Source: G963556115 sp963667375 (GTDB lineage: Bacteria > Planctomycetota > SZUA-567). From it: a stretch of DNA of 64,000 bases. How positions within the stretch are numbered: the first letter of the stretch is position 1; each line of letters starts with the position of its first letter. Shown here piece by piece: positions 25,886-34,262 of this stretch. The position numbers and the translations under genes are program-made. Location: NCBI GenBank assembly GCA_963667375.1, contig OY763323.1:3658001-3722000 (forward strand). The letters are read 5' to 3'. The notes beneath the pieces were generated by a model. The model saw nothing but the letters and a program-made list of their open reading frames with translations. It had not been told where the DNA came from and did not search any database.

Positions 25886-26866
25886 TTACCCGAAGACAGC
25901 TTCACGCACCGCGCGCAGCATGGCGGTAGGTGAACCATCACGGATTATTCCCCCTATGCACTCCAGACCAAGTTTATCCACAATTCTGCCGAAACTCTCC
26001 AGATAGAGCACACTCTCTGTTACCGCTTCAAACTGATTCTCACGGTATGGGAAGATATCGACCGAGACCCAGCCGTCATAGCCGCGCTGCTTGAGCACAT
26101 ACATCATCTCGATATACTCAATCATATGCACCGAACCGAGAATCATATCGTCATCCCAGACCGCATAGTTGTCATTTATATGAACATTGAAGAGGCAGTC
26201 ACTGCGCAGCGCCATATCCAGATCGCGCCCGATATTCCCTCCGGCCTGCAGTGTGTGCCCGACATCAATAGTCAGCCCCAGATTCTTTTTCCCGAGCTCA
26301 CTGCATACCAGCAATGCTGTAGGCACGGTATCAATAAGCGAACGGTTTCGCGGTTCCCGCAGCTTCGGTTCCAGGGTTATCCGCACATCCGGCGCATAAT
26401 CACAGAGTTCATTGATACTCGCCAGAAAATCATTCCACTGCTGTTTATAGTCGGTCTGCAGCGGATAGTCGAATCCATCCTGACCCGTCCAGAGATTGAA
26501 GCCGCCGGCTCCCACCTCGCGGGTATAGTCCAGCGCCTGCTTGCAATCAGCAATTGCCGCACTCCGCACCGCACTGTCAGCACTGGAGAGTGATCCGTGT
26601 GACCACTTCTGCTCGCCAAAGAGCGATGAATTAACAAATGACGGCTGCAGTCCGTATTTCGCCAGTAACGGCAGAATACTCTCCTTTTCGGATTCAACTC
26701 CGCCTTCGGTAGAATAACTCAGCTCCACCCCGGTAAATCCCGGAATTCCCTGCCCGGTCAGACCCTGCAGTAATTCCTCGTATGTATAATCACGCTTATA
26801 ACCACAGGACATGTACCGGTCACAGATATTATTCAACGATCCAGTTATGGCACTGTATTTAATCAT
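25886..26866 (-). CDS. Xylose-isomerase-like TIM-barrel protein, paralogue A
   Basis: Protein of 326 residues, GGAAGGGAA before the ATG. It belongs to the sugar isomerase/epimerase TIM-barrel superfamily. Likely metal ligands lie in ITLEPK, TIDVGHT, VHINDN and SVDIFPY. The motif LWTGQDGFDYPLQTDYKQQW matches the WPSNDGFRYPFQVDYKRMW of the protein at 30633-31610, so the two are diverged paralogues. It is the last gene of the unit isomerase-binding protein-ATPase-permease-isomerase. Presumably it converts the imported sugar to the ketose taken by the PfkB kinase, but which step is unknown. Confidence 0.82.
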   Translation of the reverse strand: MIKYSAITGSLNNICDRYMSCGYKRDYTYEELLQGLTGQGIPGFTGVELSYSTEGGVESEKESILPLLAKYGLQPSFVNSSLFGEQKWSHGSLSSADSAVRSAAIADCKQALDYTREVGAGGFNLWTGQDGFDYPLQTDYKQQWNDFLASINELCDYAPDVRITLEPKLREPRNRSLIDTVPTALLVCSELGKKNLGLTIDVGHTLQAGGNIGRDLDMALRSDCLFNVHINDNYAVWDDDMILGSVHMIEYIEMMYVLKQRGYDGWVSVDIFPYRENQFEAVTESVLYLESFGRIVDKLGLECIGGIIRDGSPTAMLRAVREAVFG

Positions 26867-26929
26867 AATATTCCCTTCCAGCCCTGCCGCAACAGCTGCG
26901 GTTGGACTTTAACTTGCATTGTATGCGGT

Positions 26930-27907
26930 TTAGTTCTTACTGAACCGCTTGATAAGATTATGAATACTTCCTGACTGCTGCAGCACATCAAAGAAAACCG
27001 CAATCAGAATGATCACACCGGTAGCGATATACTGCCAGAAGGTATCCACTCCGACAACGATCAGACCGACTTTCAGCGCAGAGAGCAGAATCGCCCCGAG
27101 AAGTGTTCCGATGATACTGCCGCGTCCGCCGGCAAGACTGGTACCGCCGATAGCGGCAGCAGCGATGGCATTGAGCTCATAGCCCTGTCCGGCTGCAGGC
27201 TCGCCGGTACCCAGACGGGCCAGCAGTACCATACCTGACAGCGCCGCACCGATACCACAGACACCATAGGCATAGATCTTATATTTGGCGACATTCACAC
27301 CGGAGAGTCTGGTCGCCTCTTCATTGGAACCGATAGCGAAGACATAGCTGCCGAAACGGGTCTTCTTGAGTACAATATGACCGACAATCGCAAAGGCAAA
27401 GAGAATAAATATTGAGATTGGAATATTGAACCCGACGATTCCCGCAATCGCCTTACGGTAATTATCCGGGATGTTCAGTACCGGCCAGCCGCCGGTAATA
27501 ACATAGGCGACACCACGATATGCACTCATGGTACCGAGTGTGGCAATAAAGGGCTGGAGCTTGAGTTTGGCTACCAGCAAACCGTTGATGACACCGAGAA
27601 TGAAGCCCATTATAATACCGAGCACAATCGAGAGGATTACCGGCACGCCCGCAACCAGCAGCATACCGATACCAACAATAACCACTGCAAAAATGGAACC
27701 GATTGAAAGATCAATACCGCCGAGAATAATTGCAAAGGTGATACCTATAGCCAGCAAGCCGTTGATTGTACTCTGATCGATAATGTCAACGATATTTGAC
27801 GGATGAATGTAGATCGGATCCAACAGCGAGAATATAAGCACAATTATCGCGAGTGCGATTATAATTCCGTTTTCACGTACTAAAAACAGTTTACTCAATT
27901 TATTCAT
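26930..27907 (-). CDS. Ribose-type ABC transporter permease
   Basis: Protein of 325 residues from ATG 27907 (GAAGGTGG upstream), overlapping the ATPase gene by 8 bases. RbsC family: AIAAAAIGGTSLAGGRGSIIGT, GITFAIILGGIDLSIGS and about eight to ten membrane segments. It forms the channel of the second ribose-type importer. Confidence 0.93.
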   Translation of the reverse strand: MNKLSKLFLVRENGIIIALAIIVLIFSLLDPIYIHPSNIVDIIDQSTINGLLAIGITFAIILGGIDLSIGSIFAVVIVGIGMLLVAGVPVILSIVLGIIMGFILGVINGLLVAKLKLQPFIATLGTMSAYRGVAYVITGGWPVLNIPDNYRKAIAGIVGFNIPISIFILFAFAIVGHIVLKKTRFGSYVFAIGSNEEATRLSGVNVAKYKIYAYGVCGIGAALSGMVLLARLGTGEPAAGQGYELNAIAAAAIGGTSLAGGRGSIIGTLLGAILLSALKVGLIVVGVDTFWQYIATGVIILIAVFFDVLQQSGSIHNLIKRFSKN

Positions 27908-29402
27908 TTCCACCTTCTCCTATGGCATAAGATAATATCTCTTCTTCACTTAATTCACTTGGGACCCCCTCTTTGACGATTCTACCCGCATGCATAATGA
28001 GTATGCGGTCACTCATGCCGAGGACTTCCGGTAATTCCGATGACACAATAATAATTGATTTTCCGGCGGCGACCATCTCTTCAAGCAGCGCATAAATTTC
28101 GGCTTTGGCACCGATATCAATACCCTTTGTCGGCTCATCAAAGATGATTATATCCGCATCAGACGCCAGCCATTTAGCCAGAACTATCTTCTGCTGATTA
28201 CCACCACTGAGATTTGAGGTGATATAGTTTGGATCCTTCGGGTTCACATCTATCTTTTCCATAAACTGCCTGCAGCTGTCGGTCTTGATCTTATGATTCA
28301 CAAAAATATTCCCGAACTGCTTGAGTGAGGCCATCGCCATGTTGTCCGCGTTGGTCAGATATTTTATCACCCCTTCAGTCTTGCGGTTCTCCGGCAGCAG
28401 GGCGATACCGGCATCAAGCCCTTCGCTGGGCGAGGTAATATTCACCACCTTGCCGTTAACCTTTATCACACCGGAATCGGCTCTGTCAGCACCGAAAATC
28501 GCCCGCACCACCTCGGTACGTTTCGCCCCGACAAGCCCGGCGAAGCCCAGGATCTCACCGGCATGAAGCTTGAAGGAAATATCAGAGAACTCTCCTTCAC
28601 GCGAGAGTTTATCGACCTCAAGCACCACCTTGTCGGTCTTCTGTGAAGGTTTATGCCTGGTGGCGAAGGAAGCCACGTCCCGTCCCACCATCTGTCTGAT
28701 CAAAAACTTTTTATCTATTTCCGCGGTCACAAAGGTTCCGATATAACTTCCGTCCCGCAGAATTGTTGCCCTGTCAGTAATTTCAAAGATCTCTTCCAGG
28801 CGGTGACTTACATATATAATTGTAATCCCGTCCCGCTTGAGCTGTCTGATGATCTTGAAAAGTGTCTCGGTATCCTTGTTGGATAAGGATGCTGTAGGTT
28901 CATCAAATGAGATGATCTTGGCCTTATGATATAGCGCCTTGGCAATAAGAATCATCTGCATCTGCCCGGCACTCAGACCTTTCACTGAGTCCTCGCTGCG
29001 AAATGCACAGTCCAGCTGCCGCAAAATGGCATTGGCCTGAGCATGCATCGCTTTATAATCTATAAATCCGCCACGCTTCACCGGCTCATAGCCCAGTACA
29101 ATATTCTGACCGACGGTCAGCTCCTGTACCAGATTGATCTCCTGGTGCACCTTGGCGATACCGAAATTAATAGCCTCAAGAGCGCTATTAAAAGCTACCT
29201 TCTCACCGAAGATATTCACACTCCCCTCATACTCGGCATAAATACCGTGGAGAATATTCAGCAGTGTCGATTTTCCGGCACCATTCTCACCCAGCAGAGC
29301 GTGTACCTCTCCCTGTTGTATATCGAAATTCACTCCATGAAGAACCTCGACATTATTAAACGCTTTCACGACATTATCAAAGCGTACCGCTGTCTTGACC
29401 AT
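27900..29402 (-). CDS. Ribose-type ABC transporter ATPase
   Basis: Protein of 500 residues. Two ATPase halves: GENGAGKST with LSAGQMQMILIAKAL and DEPTASL, then GLVGAKRTEV (degenerate Walker A) with LSGGNQQKIVLAKW and IIFDEPTKGID. The ribosome site before the ATG is weak (GGAT). Between this gene and the upstream binding-protein gene lies a GC-rich stem-loop, which probably lowers expression relative to the binding protein. Overlaps the permease gene. Confidence 0.93.
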   Translation of the reverse strand: MVKTAVRFDNVVKAFNNVEVLHGVNFDIQQGEVHALLGENGAGKSTLLNILHGIYAEYEGSVNIFGEKVAFNSALEAINFGIAKVHQEINLVQELTVGQNIVLGYEPVKRGGFIDYKAMHAQANAILRQLDCAFRSEDSVKGLSAGQMQMILIAKALYHKAKIISFDEPTASLSNKDTETLFKIIRQLKRDGITIIYVSHRLEEIFEITDRATILRDGSYIGTFVTAEIDKKFLIRQMVGRDVASFATRHKPSQKTDKVVLEVDKLSREGEFSDISFKLHAGEILGFAGLVGAKRTEVVRAIFGADRADSGVIKVNGKVVNITSPSEGLDAGIALLPENRKTEGVIKYLTNADNMAMASLKQFGNIFVNHKIKTDSCRQFMEKIDVNPKDPNYITSNLSGGNQQKIVLAKWLASDADIIIFDEPTKGIDIGAKAEIYALLEEMVAAGKSIIIVSSELPEVLGMSDRILIMHAGRIVKEGVPSELSEEEILSYAIGEGGNE

Positions 29403-29451
29403 AATTCTATCCGTATTTTTTTATAATCCAGAAATAAACCCTGTAATAGGG

Positions 29452-29485
29452 CCCTGTCACCGGTCGACACCGGCCGGGGACAGGG
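29452..29485 (-). other. Stem-loop between binding-protein and ATPase genes
   Basis: CCCTGTC/GACAGGG stem with an inner CCGGT/ACCGG pairing, no T run after it on the minus strand. Likely an mRNA-stabilising element for the binding-protein message rather than a full terminator. Confidence 0.7.
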
Positions 29486-29500
29486 ATTAACGCTATGTTG

Positions 29501-30547
29501 TTATTTTGCGAATTCAGGTTCTTCCCAACCGATAATCTCAGCGGCATCAGTATCAACATTACTGCTGTCGATCAGCGCCTGTGGAGTCCAGATAACGCGT
29601 GGAATCTTCTGTCCGCCGAGCACACGCAGAGCAGTCTCAACCGCGATCTGACCCTTATAGAGTGGGAATGAATCAACAGTTGCATCCATCTCGCCCTTAC
29701 GGATTGAGTCATACGCTTCACCGATTCCATCAACACCAACAACCAGGATATCCTTACCAGAAGCATTTACCGCTTCCTGTACACCTAGAGCCATGGTATC
29801 ATTGTTACAGAAGATGGCACTCAGTTCAGGGTGAGTCTTGATCCAGATTGCAGCGAGATTTCTAGCTTTTGCACGGTCCCAGTCTGCATTCTGAGTCTCT
29901 ACAACCTTCACATCCGGAGCGTTATTCTCAAGCCAGGTCTTGAAACCAAGAGTACGCTGACGGGCTGCGAACGCCTTTGGCATACCAACAACAATGCCGA
30001 CTTCACCCTTACCGTTCAGTTTCTTGGCAATCCATTCAGCAGCCAACTCGCCGTTCTGTACCGCACGTGGTCCGACATACTGATCGGCAATGGCAATAAT
30101 ACCATCATTTACATTGATTACAGGAATACCTTCACGCTGAGCAGCTTCAACACCAGGAATCAGGTTGGCATCAGAGATTGGAGAGAGCAGCAGTGCATCA
30201 TAAGCACGCAGCACCATATTCTTCACAATTGCCAGCTGACCTTCTTCATCACCCTCACTCTGAGCGGAACGTACGATAACATCAACTTCATAACCGCGGT
30301 CCTGCAGCTTTTTAGAAGCTGTTTCCATACCGAGTTTAAGGGTACGCCAGTATTCATTTTCAAAAGACTTTGCTACCGCACCAAGCTTGATCTCCTTTGC
30401 TGGCTTTGGAATAGCCTTGAAATCTTTACGCATATCCTTAAAATTCACACCATCAGCTGTATCAGGATTGAATTCAGCAGCAAATGACGCTGTACCGAGC
30501 AGTACAACAGCGACTACAAGAGTTGTAATTTTTTTCACAATTTGCAT
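29501..30547 (-). CDS. Periplasmic sugar-binding protein of ribose-type ABC importer
   Basis: Protein of 348 residues, GGAGAAATGAG before the ATG. Signal peptide ITTLVVAVVLLGTASFAA, then a type I periplasmic-binding fold: KLGAVAKSFENEYWRTL, YDALLLSPISDANL, NVNDGIIAIADQYVG, AIFCNNDTMALGVQEAV, VVGVDGIGEA. It lies between the first isomerase-like gene and the ATPase gene. The ligand should be the sugar handled by the two flanking isomerase-like proteins. Confidence 0.93.
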   Translation of the reverse strand: MQIVKKITTLVVAVVLLGTASFAAEFNPDTADGVNFKDMRKDFKAIPKPAKEIKLGAVAKSFENEYWRTLKLGMETASKKLQDRGYEVDVIVRSAQSEGDEEGQLAIVKNMVLRAYDALLLSPISDANLIPGVEAAQREGIPVINVNDGIIAIADQYVGPRAVQNGELAAEWIAKKLNGKGEVGIVVGMPKAFAARQRTLGFKTWLENNAPDVKVVETQNADWDRAKARNLAAIWIKTHPELSAIFCNNDTMALGVQEAVNASGKDILVVGVDGIGEAYDSIRKGEMDATVDSFPLYKGQIAVETALRVLGGQKIPRVIWTPQALIDSSNVDTDAAEIIGWEEPEFAK

Positions 30548-30632
30548 CTCATTTCTCCATAATAATAATATTTAACACAACAATATAATACCAAATACCG
30601 CGAATTTCCTCACGGATAAACTGCATTTTTTA

Positions 30633-31610
30633 TCAGAGTTCTATCTGTGTAATCTTTTCAAGAATATACTTATGAGCCTTGACCCCGTCACGTTCATTCA
30701 TAATACTCTCAACTGTATCTACTGACAGACGCTCCAGCAGCTTGAAGAGTATCTTCATGGAAAATACATTCATCTCGGTTTCAGCTACCGGATCCTCATT
30801 TTCAGGGAAGGTATCAAAATAATACGTACCCTCATAACCGGATCTTACTACATGATAGAGAAATTCAAGGGTCTGCTGCAGAGTGACACTGGCTACCGGC
30901 ATACCGTCATCACGGAAGGAATACCCGTCATTGAGATGAACTCCCAGCAGCTTTGAGCTTTTATTAACCAGTCCTACGGCATAAGCTGGATTCTCCTTGG
31001 CGTACAACACATGGCAATAATCGAGTGTGACCCCGGTATTCTCCTCAGCGATATGTTCCAGCGCCAGCAGGGTTGTTCCCAGATCATTGATGAAAAAGTT
31101 TGACATAGGTTCATCCGGCTTATACTCCAGACTTATCTGTGCACTCCGGTTATACTGCGCCACCTCTTTGATTCCGGCTATCTGATATTCCCACATCCGC
31201 TTATAATCTACCTGAAAAGGATAACGGAAACCGTCATTGCTCGGCCAGATAGTAAGCACGGAACCGCCCATCTCCAGCATGGCATCAATCGCTTCCTTGG
31301 TAACGTCAACAGCTCGCTGTCTGATAACCGGATCAACACTGGTAAAAGCCCCGTTTCCGAAATCAGGGTAACTGTAATAGCGCAGAGCGATACCATTGAG
31401 CTTCAGACCATTATCATCGAGCATCAGCTTCATTTCTTTGGGATTCAGCACACAGTGAGACGGATAGTTGAGATCAACCTCATCCACATCCTCAATCTTA
31501 CCAATAGCCTTGAGTACCGACTGCACATCAGCGAACTCGGGCTTTCTCTTTAGAAAAGAGTTTATTCTTGCGGCGTATTTCTGTTTCTGCATTCTTTTGC
31601 TCTCATTCAT
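30633..31610 (-). CDS. Xylose-isomerase-like TIM-barrel protein, paralogue B
   Basis: Protein of 325 residues from ATG 31610; no strong ribosome site is visible and the ATG at 31592 (MQKQKYAAR) is an alternative. Same family as 25886-26866, with the shared WPSNDGFRYPFQVDY stretch and metal-ligand strands LEYKPDE, LDYCHVL, VHLNDGY and YFDTFPE. First gene of the ABC operon. Two diverged isomerases around one importer suggest two successive isomerisation or epimerisation steps, or two anomeric or related substrates. The function is not assignable from sequence alone. Confidence 0.8.
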   Translation of the reverse strand: MNESKRMQKQKYAARINSFLKRKPEFADVQSVLKAIGKIEDVDEVDLNYPSHCVLNPKEMKLMLDDNGLKLNGIALRYYSYPDFGNGAFTSVDPVIRQRAVDVTKEAIDAMLEMGGSVLTIWPSNDGFRYPFQVDYKRMWEYQIAGIKEVAQYNRSAQISLEYKPDEPMSNFFINDLGTTLLALEHIAEENTGVTLDYCHVLYAKENPAYAVGLVNKSSKLLGVHLNDGYSFRDDGMPVASVTLQQTLEFLYHVVRSGYEGTYYFDTFPENEDPVAETEMNVFSMKILFKLLERLSVDTVESIMNERDGVKAHKYILEKITQIEL

Positions 31611-32081
31611 CAAAATAAATCATAAAAATAATCAAGTTGTTTGTTGTTTTTAGTAACCATAGTTAATCAAATCTGAAGACTCTTTTATACTACCCCAACT
31701 TCTGACTTACGCAAATAAAAACTTCACTTTTTTACAGAATAAAATTAATTAGTAAAAATATTACTCACACTCCAATAATACCGCAAAAGATTACAACATC
31801 AACAAACCCAAGGTATTACACAAAACTTTTACAGACATAAGCACACACACCTCAAACAAAAAATAAATTAATAATTTCCAAAAAGTGAATTTATGCAGTA
31901 AACTAAGAACAGCCAGCGCCCACTCAAACACGGCTCATACCCCTGGACAGCGGTCGCAGCCAGAAATCGAATGATTTTAAATTTTTTATAGTTTATATCG
32001 GTGATTTTACTATAATAAGCAGATACAGGCGTTCAGCCTCAGCTATATTGGACACAGATACTAAGTGAAAGCAGGTTCGTT
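31611..32081. other. Divergent spacer between isomerase/ABC operon and rpiR
   Basis: AT-rich spacer with no gene. It holds the minus-strand promoter described separately (31775-31802). A TATAAT at 32011-32016, about 65 bases before the rpiR start, is the likely -10 of that gene; its -35 is poor. TTAATTAGTAAA at 31745-31756 recurs at 32982-32993. Confidence 0.5.
31745..31802 (-). promoter_or_regulatory. Promoter of isomerase/ABC operon with candidate RpiR site
   Basis: On the minus strand TTGATG (31797-31802), 16-base spacer, TATTAT (31775-31780). Downstream, AGTAA-N5-TTACT (31751-31765) overlaps TTAATTAGTAAA (31745-31756), a 12-base string also found at the pfkB promoter. AT-rich, so chance cannot be excluded. 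Confidence 0.5.
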
Positions 32082-32939
32082 TTGGATATCAATCAAATAG
32101 GCCCTCAGATACGTATGCTCTACCCTGGTCTCTCCAAGACCGAGCAGACACTGGTGGATTATCTTTTATCCCTCGCCAGCGAGGAAATAAGTGAATTGCG
32201 GCTGAATGTACTGGCGCAGGAATATTCTATCTCCCAGCCGGCAATTGTAAAACTTGCCAAGCGCCTGGGATTTTCCGGCTTCAAGGAGCTCAAACAGGTT
32301 TTATGCGAATACTCAAAACTTCCAACTACCGAGCTTTTCAGTGAAATCAATGCTGATGATGACACCCAGACTGTAGTCAACAAAATCTTCAACACCTCGG
32401 TTCATGCCCTCAAGGAGACCTCGGCCATCATCAAGACCAAAGATCTCGAAACCGTCGTTGACTGTATGCTTGAAGCTCGTGGCCGCTACTTTTACGGTGT
32501 TGGCGGTTCCGCAATGATCGCCGGGGACGCGGCCCATAAATTTCTGAAGATCGGACTCATGTGCGAATACTGCAGTGACGCTAATATAATGCTGATGCAG
32601 GCCTCTCTCATGGACCGCAAGGATGTATTCTTCGCCATCTCACATTCAGGGCGGAGTAATTCGATAATCACCGCAGCGCAGCTGGCAAAGGATAACGGTG
32701 CAACCATTATAACCATCACCAACTACCGCTACTCCCGGCTCGCCGAACTCAGTGATATCACCCTCTGCTCAACCTCTCTCGGCTCGTCACCACTCACCGG
32801 CGAGAATGCGGCAGCCCGTATCGCCCAGCTCAACCTGATCGATGTCCTCTTTGTACTCACCGCCCAGCGCGATGTAAAAAAAGCCAATGAGAATCTGAAA
32901 AAGACCAAATCCGCCGTAGACAAAAGTTATAAAGGTTAA
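32082..32939 (+). CDS. MurR/RpiR-family regulator
   Basis: Protein of 285 residues. The start is a TTG at 32082 with GCAGG upstream; ATG at Met12 is possible but would clip the usual N-terminus. HTH_6 domain over the first 75 residues (LSKTEQTLVDYLL, EYSISQPAIVKLAKRLGFSG), then a SIS domain (YGVGGSAMIAGDAAHKF, AISHSGRSNSIITAAQLA) that binds a sugar phosphate. It is divergent from the isomerase/ABC operon and 123 bases upstream of a PfkB kinase gene, so it very likely regulates both with the phosphorylated sugar as ligand. Confidence 0.93.
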   Translation: MDINQIGPQIRMLYPGLSKTEQTLVDYLLSLASEEISELRLNVLAQEYSISQPAIVKLAKRLGFSGFKELKQVLCEYSKLPTTELFSEINADDDTQTVVNKIFNTSVHALKETSAIIKTKDLETVVDCMLEARGRYFYGVGGSAMIAGDAAHKFLKIGLMCEYCSDANIMLMQASLMDRKDVFFAISHSGRSNSIITAAQLAKDNGATIITITNYRYSRLAELSDITLCSTSLGSSPLTGENAAARIAQLNLIDVLFVLTAQRDVKKANENLKKTKSAVDKSYKG

Positions 32940-32954
32940 TTTATCAGTTTTCTC

Positions 32955-32993
32955 TTGACTTCATTATTTCACAAACTATTATTAATTAGTAAA
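32955..32993 (+). promoter_or_regulatory. pfkB promoter with candidate RpiR site
   Basis: TTGACT (32955-32960), 16-base spacer, TATTAT (32977-32982), immediately followed by the shared string TTAATTAGTAAA (32982-32993). It indicates that the kinase gene can be transcribed apart from rpiR. Confidence 0.6.
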
Positions 32994-33062
32994 GTTAATC
33001 TAAAAGCATAAAAATCTGAAGACCTTTTTACAGCAGACAGATTACACACACAAGGAGTTTTT

Positions 33063-34001
33063 ATGCTTGGAAATATTGAAAAACCATATGCGGTTGTCCT
33101 GGGCAGCCTGCATCTGGACTACATTGTCGATATCCCCTACCTGCCCCACAAGGGAGAGACACTAAGCGGCAAGAATCTTAAAATTATTCCCGGAGGCAAA
33201 GGAGGAAATCAGGCATATTACCTCAGTCTGCAGGGAATCAACACCGTAATGCTCGGCAAGACCGGTGCCGACACAATGTCACAGCAGCTCGTAACCTCAC
33301 TCACTGATGTTGGGGTAGACTGCAGCCTGCTGGCACAGGATACCACCGCTGCCAGCGGCATGAGTATTGCCATGATGACCGAGGACAAAGACTACTCTGC
33401 GGTTATTATCTCGGGTGCGAACATGAATATCGATGAAAAGTACATTGATTCGGTAATGAATGTCCTCCGTGAAGCCAGTGTTCTGGTGCTGCAGTTTGAA
33501 ATTCCTCTCCCGATTATATCTTATGCTGTAAAAAAATTACAGGGGTCTACCTGCAAAGTCATACTCAATGCCGCTCCCGCCTATGAGAGTCAGGGCATAC
33601 TTGAGTACACCGACATTCTGATTGTAAATGAGGTCGAGGGCGAGATGCTTTCAGGAATTGCGATAACCGATACCGAATCGGCAATCCAGGCCACCATAGA
33701 GCTGAACAAGACGGTGCCGACCGTTATTACCACCTTGGGCAGCAAGGGGCTGGTATACACCGAAACTGGCGCAAAGCCGGTCTTCCTTCCGGCATATACT
33801 GTAGATGTTGTTGATTCCCACGGTGCCGGAGATTCATTTGTCGGTGGACTGTCCGCCGAGATTGCGCGGGGCAAGAGTATTGACGAAGCCGTAAACTACG
33901 CCATGGGAGTCGCGGCTCTCTCTGTCCAGCATAAAGGGCCCAAAGCCCATAATGCCGTTCAGGAGAATGTCCAAGCCTTTCTTGCCAGCCGTCAGCAATA
34001 A
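33063..34001 (+). CDS. PfkB-family sugar kinase
   Basis: Protein of 312 residues with AAGGAGT before the ATG. Ribokinase fold: N-terminal GSLHLDYIVDIP, IPGGKGGNQAYYLSLQG substrate loop, INEAP-like ILNAAPAYESQG, TTLGSKG, and the C-terminal VDSHGAGDSFVGGL containing the catalytic Asp (GAGD). It phosphorylates a ketose or related sugar with ATP. The position beside RpiR and opposite an ABC importer with two isomerase-like proteins suggests it acts after those isomerases. The usual DTTGAGD appears here as DSHGAGD, a mild divergence from true ribokinase. Confidence 0.92.
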   Translation: MLGNIEKPYAVVLGSLHLDYIVDIPYLPHKGETLSGKNLKIIPGGKGGNQAYYLSLQGINTVMLGKTGADTMSQQLVTSLTDVGVDCSLLAQDTTAASGMSIAMMTEDKDYSAVIISGANMNIDEKYIDSVMNVLREASVLVLQFEIPLPIISYAVKKLQGSTCKVILNAAPAYESQGILEYTDILIVNEVEGEMLSGIAITDTESAIQATIELNKTVPTVITTLGSKGLVYTETGAKPVFLPAYTVDVVDSHGAGDSFVGGLSAEIARGKSIDEAVNYAMGVAALSVQHKGPKAHNAVQENVQAFLASRQQ

Positions 34002-34195
34002 CCGCCGCGTGAGTGGCAGTTATTATATACAAGAATATGCACGTTTTATAAATATGCGGAGTACTGCTGTTCACGCACTTTTAGACGTTGGCTAATATAA
34101 AATGCCAAAACGATAACACCATAACGGAATTAATAATAAGCTTTGTTTCCACTGCCAGCGCAGCACTAAAACAAGCAACAGCACACAACACATAT

Positions 34196-34234
34196 AAAAC
34201 CGGATCGCCAGTATCTCTGGCAATCCGGTTTTGT
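34196..34234. terminator. Bidirectional terminator between pfkB and chemoreceptor gene
   Basis: AACCGGAT-c-GCCAG-TATCT-CTGGC-a-ATCCGGTT (34198-34230), flanked by A residues on the left and T residues on the right. It sits between converging genes and can serve both strands. Confidence 0.9.
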
Positions 34235-34262
34235 ATTTTACCTTAATGATCTATGCAGGATT

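Noticed and set aside
30633..31610. Considered calling this protein a true xylose or rhamnose isomerase
   Set aside because: It is much shorter than those enzymes and only shares the superfamily fold and metal ligands, so no substrate is claimed.
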